From Loripinus fragilis (Eukaryota > Mollusca > Bivalvia > Lucinida > Lucinidae): 64,000 bases of DNA. The translations under genes and the position numbers were made by a program. Of the stretch, positions 62,208 to 64,000 are shown piece after piece. Numbering within the stretch: the first letter of the stretch is position 1; each line of letters starts with the position of its first letter. The notes under the pieces are model-generated. The model was not told the DNA's origin and did no database searches. It saw only the letters and a list, made by a program, of their open reading frames with translations. The DNA lies in NCBI GenBank assembly GCA_964019695.1, contig OZ026515.1, forward strand, positions 127,532,375-127,596,374, in the 5' to 3' direction.

Positions 62208-64000
62208 CATCTGAAATGGTAGCAAAACTACACCTTGTTTCAATATGAGAAGGGCAGAGGCAGTTTCCTTTTATGGTAGTAAAAATGAGTGTCTGAAAAA
62301 TAGTCCAAAAAAATATCCTAATGTGCTATTTAAACAATATTGGGACTGCTTGGACAAATTCTCCTAAGTAAATTTCAGTGCAGCTGAAATTCTGACATAT
62401 GAGTTCATAAGTTGTAATCAATTTGCTTGAAAATCAGATTGTTGCATGATGATGTAATTACTACATGAAAAGGAAACAGGTTGGACAAGTGGCTGGCCTG
62501 GTATGTCCATAATCCTGTGTAATCACATGAACTATTAAGTTATTTTGAAAAGATAAAAATTCCCATCAAATTTTAAAAGCTGGTTAAACTTCTTGCTGAA
62601 AAATGATATTCTTGCTTTAAAATGCACTGATTTATTCTGCTGAATGTTCAAATGCTAACAATTGTGTTTTTGAGCAGAATAAATTTCATGCTTGGATGAG
62701 TTGAGCATGAACAAAATTTTATAAATTGCAAAGCCTGGTATAAAAGGTTATTGAAAGCACAAAATTTCACAAAAACATTGACATAATACAGGGATTTTCC
62801 TACCTTTCTGAAGTTTGGGCCAGGGGCCTGTTGAATTTGGGGAAAAAAGCATTTGGACCATCAAACTTGGGAAAATTTGACGCAGTCTAAAAAGAACTGG
62901 AACACCATTCTAAATGGATTAAAAATCATGTTAGATATTAACAGTATAAAGCTGTAACATATTTGTTACTTTAATTGCCCCTCGTAAAACTTCGTGAAAA
63001 AGTGCATAAAAATGTGCAAATTTTCATACATCTGTAACTTTGCTATTTTTCAGATTTTCATGAAATTTTCACTAAAATGTAGAACTAAGAAAGTGGGAAT
63101 GATAAACACCATTTTTGGAAGTTTTTGCTCATTTTTTAATTGGGAAGGGGCTGATTTTCTGCCCCAAATTAGGTCTAGGAAAATCCATGTGATAAATAGT
63201 CTTCACCAAAAATAGTAAGTGACTATGATCAGGAAATACCACAATCACAAACTACAGACAACCCCGTGGCACAGCGAGGAAGAGTCACTCAACCATCACG
63301 AGACACCAGGAAGACAAGACAAATTAAGCAAAGCAATCAGCTCTCTCTTCCCCATCAAGATGATTGCAATACTTGAACGGACATAAAGTAACGTACAACA
63401 AAACATAGAACAATTACAGACTCCCACAATGGAAGTAACAATAAACAAAAAGTCAACAACAACAGAACCACCGCCTTAGAACGGACAGCAGCCTAAGCCA
63501 CCGGGGGGCTTAAATGCATTTTACTGGTACCAAATCTTCGCCCTAGATTCTGCTGTTGTTGAAGTACAAGAAATGTTCAGCTCGCATGGAGGCCATCTAA
63601 CTAATGCAATGTATCATCATGGAAAACACTCTAATCAAATTAACACTCCATGATGAAACAAGGAAAAGGGCTCATGACTCACAGATAGTCAGAGCTAAAG
63701 AAAACCTCAAGTTGAGCCACGGTGGGTCCAGCTACAGATAAGCATCAGGCACCAACCCACCGATTACAGCTTTACGTCAGAGCCGTCATGGAGTCTGAGG
63801 CCTGACCCACCGTCGTGCAATTAAAGAGGAAACCATAGCTATAAACCGTGATTGGGTTTAAAACTAGGCATGCAGACTGTCGCATGATATTCAAATTATA
63901 TCCAACCCTTATATAACGTTTTAGTATCTTTTTGAATTGATCACTAAAATTAGGTTTTCCAACAATTCGTTTAAATTTATAGACTAAATCACCATAAAAT
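62208..64000. other. DNA right of the LTR retrotransposon, no exon seen
   Basis: Apart from the MITE-like element at 62789-63189 I find no PHD-type coding segment. 63230-63900 is less AT-rich, with CCCCGTGGCACAGCGAGGAA and AAGCCACCGGGGGGCTTAAA words that look like part of a dispersed repeat. The next NSD-like exon must lie beyond 64000. Confidence 0.5.
62789..63189. repeat. MITE-like element (CAGGGATTTTCCTA ends)
   Basis: The left CAGGGATTTTCCTA and right TAGGAAAATCC are inverted, with GGCCAGGGGCCTGTTGAATT near the left. The terminal CCCTG on the right has drifted to CCATG. No clear target duplication. Confidence 0.65.

Overview
This is a eukaryotic window: a spliced gene with GT...AG introns, AT-rich introns and intergenic DNA, tRNA-derived SINEs, many hairpin-forming DNA transposon remnants, a decayed LINE and one intact LTR retrotransposon. 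The repeat families and the lophotrochozoan-looking protein suggest a bivalve mollusc. That is inference; I cannot name the species.

One host gene dominates. On the + strand, 18 coding exons between 12250 and 49697 join in a single open frame of 3903 nt (1301 codons). Every junction I checked keeps phase. The protein has, in order: a disordered acidic/basic N-terminus, an N-terminal PWWP domain, an HMG-box-like segment, a basic linker, a run of PHD fingers, a second PWWP domain, then AWS, SET and post-SET. This is the architecture of the NSD (NSD1/2/3, WHSC1-like) histone H3K36 methyltransferases. The HMG-like segment makes NSD2 the closest match. The C-terminal PHD fingers that follow SET in this family are not in the window, so the gene runs past 64000. 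A 5' non-coding exon probably lies upstream of 12230.

Layout. 1-12229: no gene I can support; it holds hAT-like elements with target-site duplications (1476-2596, 5091-5865), a 135-bp tandem array (about 9675-10480) and dispersed repeats. 12250-49697: the NSD-like gene. Its introns carry about ten copies of one foldback element, about ten copies of a tRNA-derived SINE and three of a second SINE, several MITE families (some nested, with empty-site copies in the same window), a frameshifted antisense LINE (37144-39034) and a second tandem array (40259-42360) broken by a 691-bp transposon. 49698-64000: presumably the next intron, holding a hAT-like element (49846-50644) and a complete 10.6-kb LTR retrotransposon (51616-62202) in antisense.

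The two most notable items are these. (1) The LTR retrotransposon is Ty3/Gypsy-like in its reverse transcriptase, but its integrase lies upstream of reverse transcriptase/RNase H. This is the Gmr1-type, Ty1/copia-like order. Its 1516-codon ORF is intact, its two 2542-bp LTRs differ at only about ten positions, and it has a 5-bp target duplication. (2) The 3' end of exon 15, including its 5' splice site, is tandemly repeated about seven more times in the adjacent intron with a 46-bp period, which creates a row of decoy splice donors.
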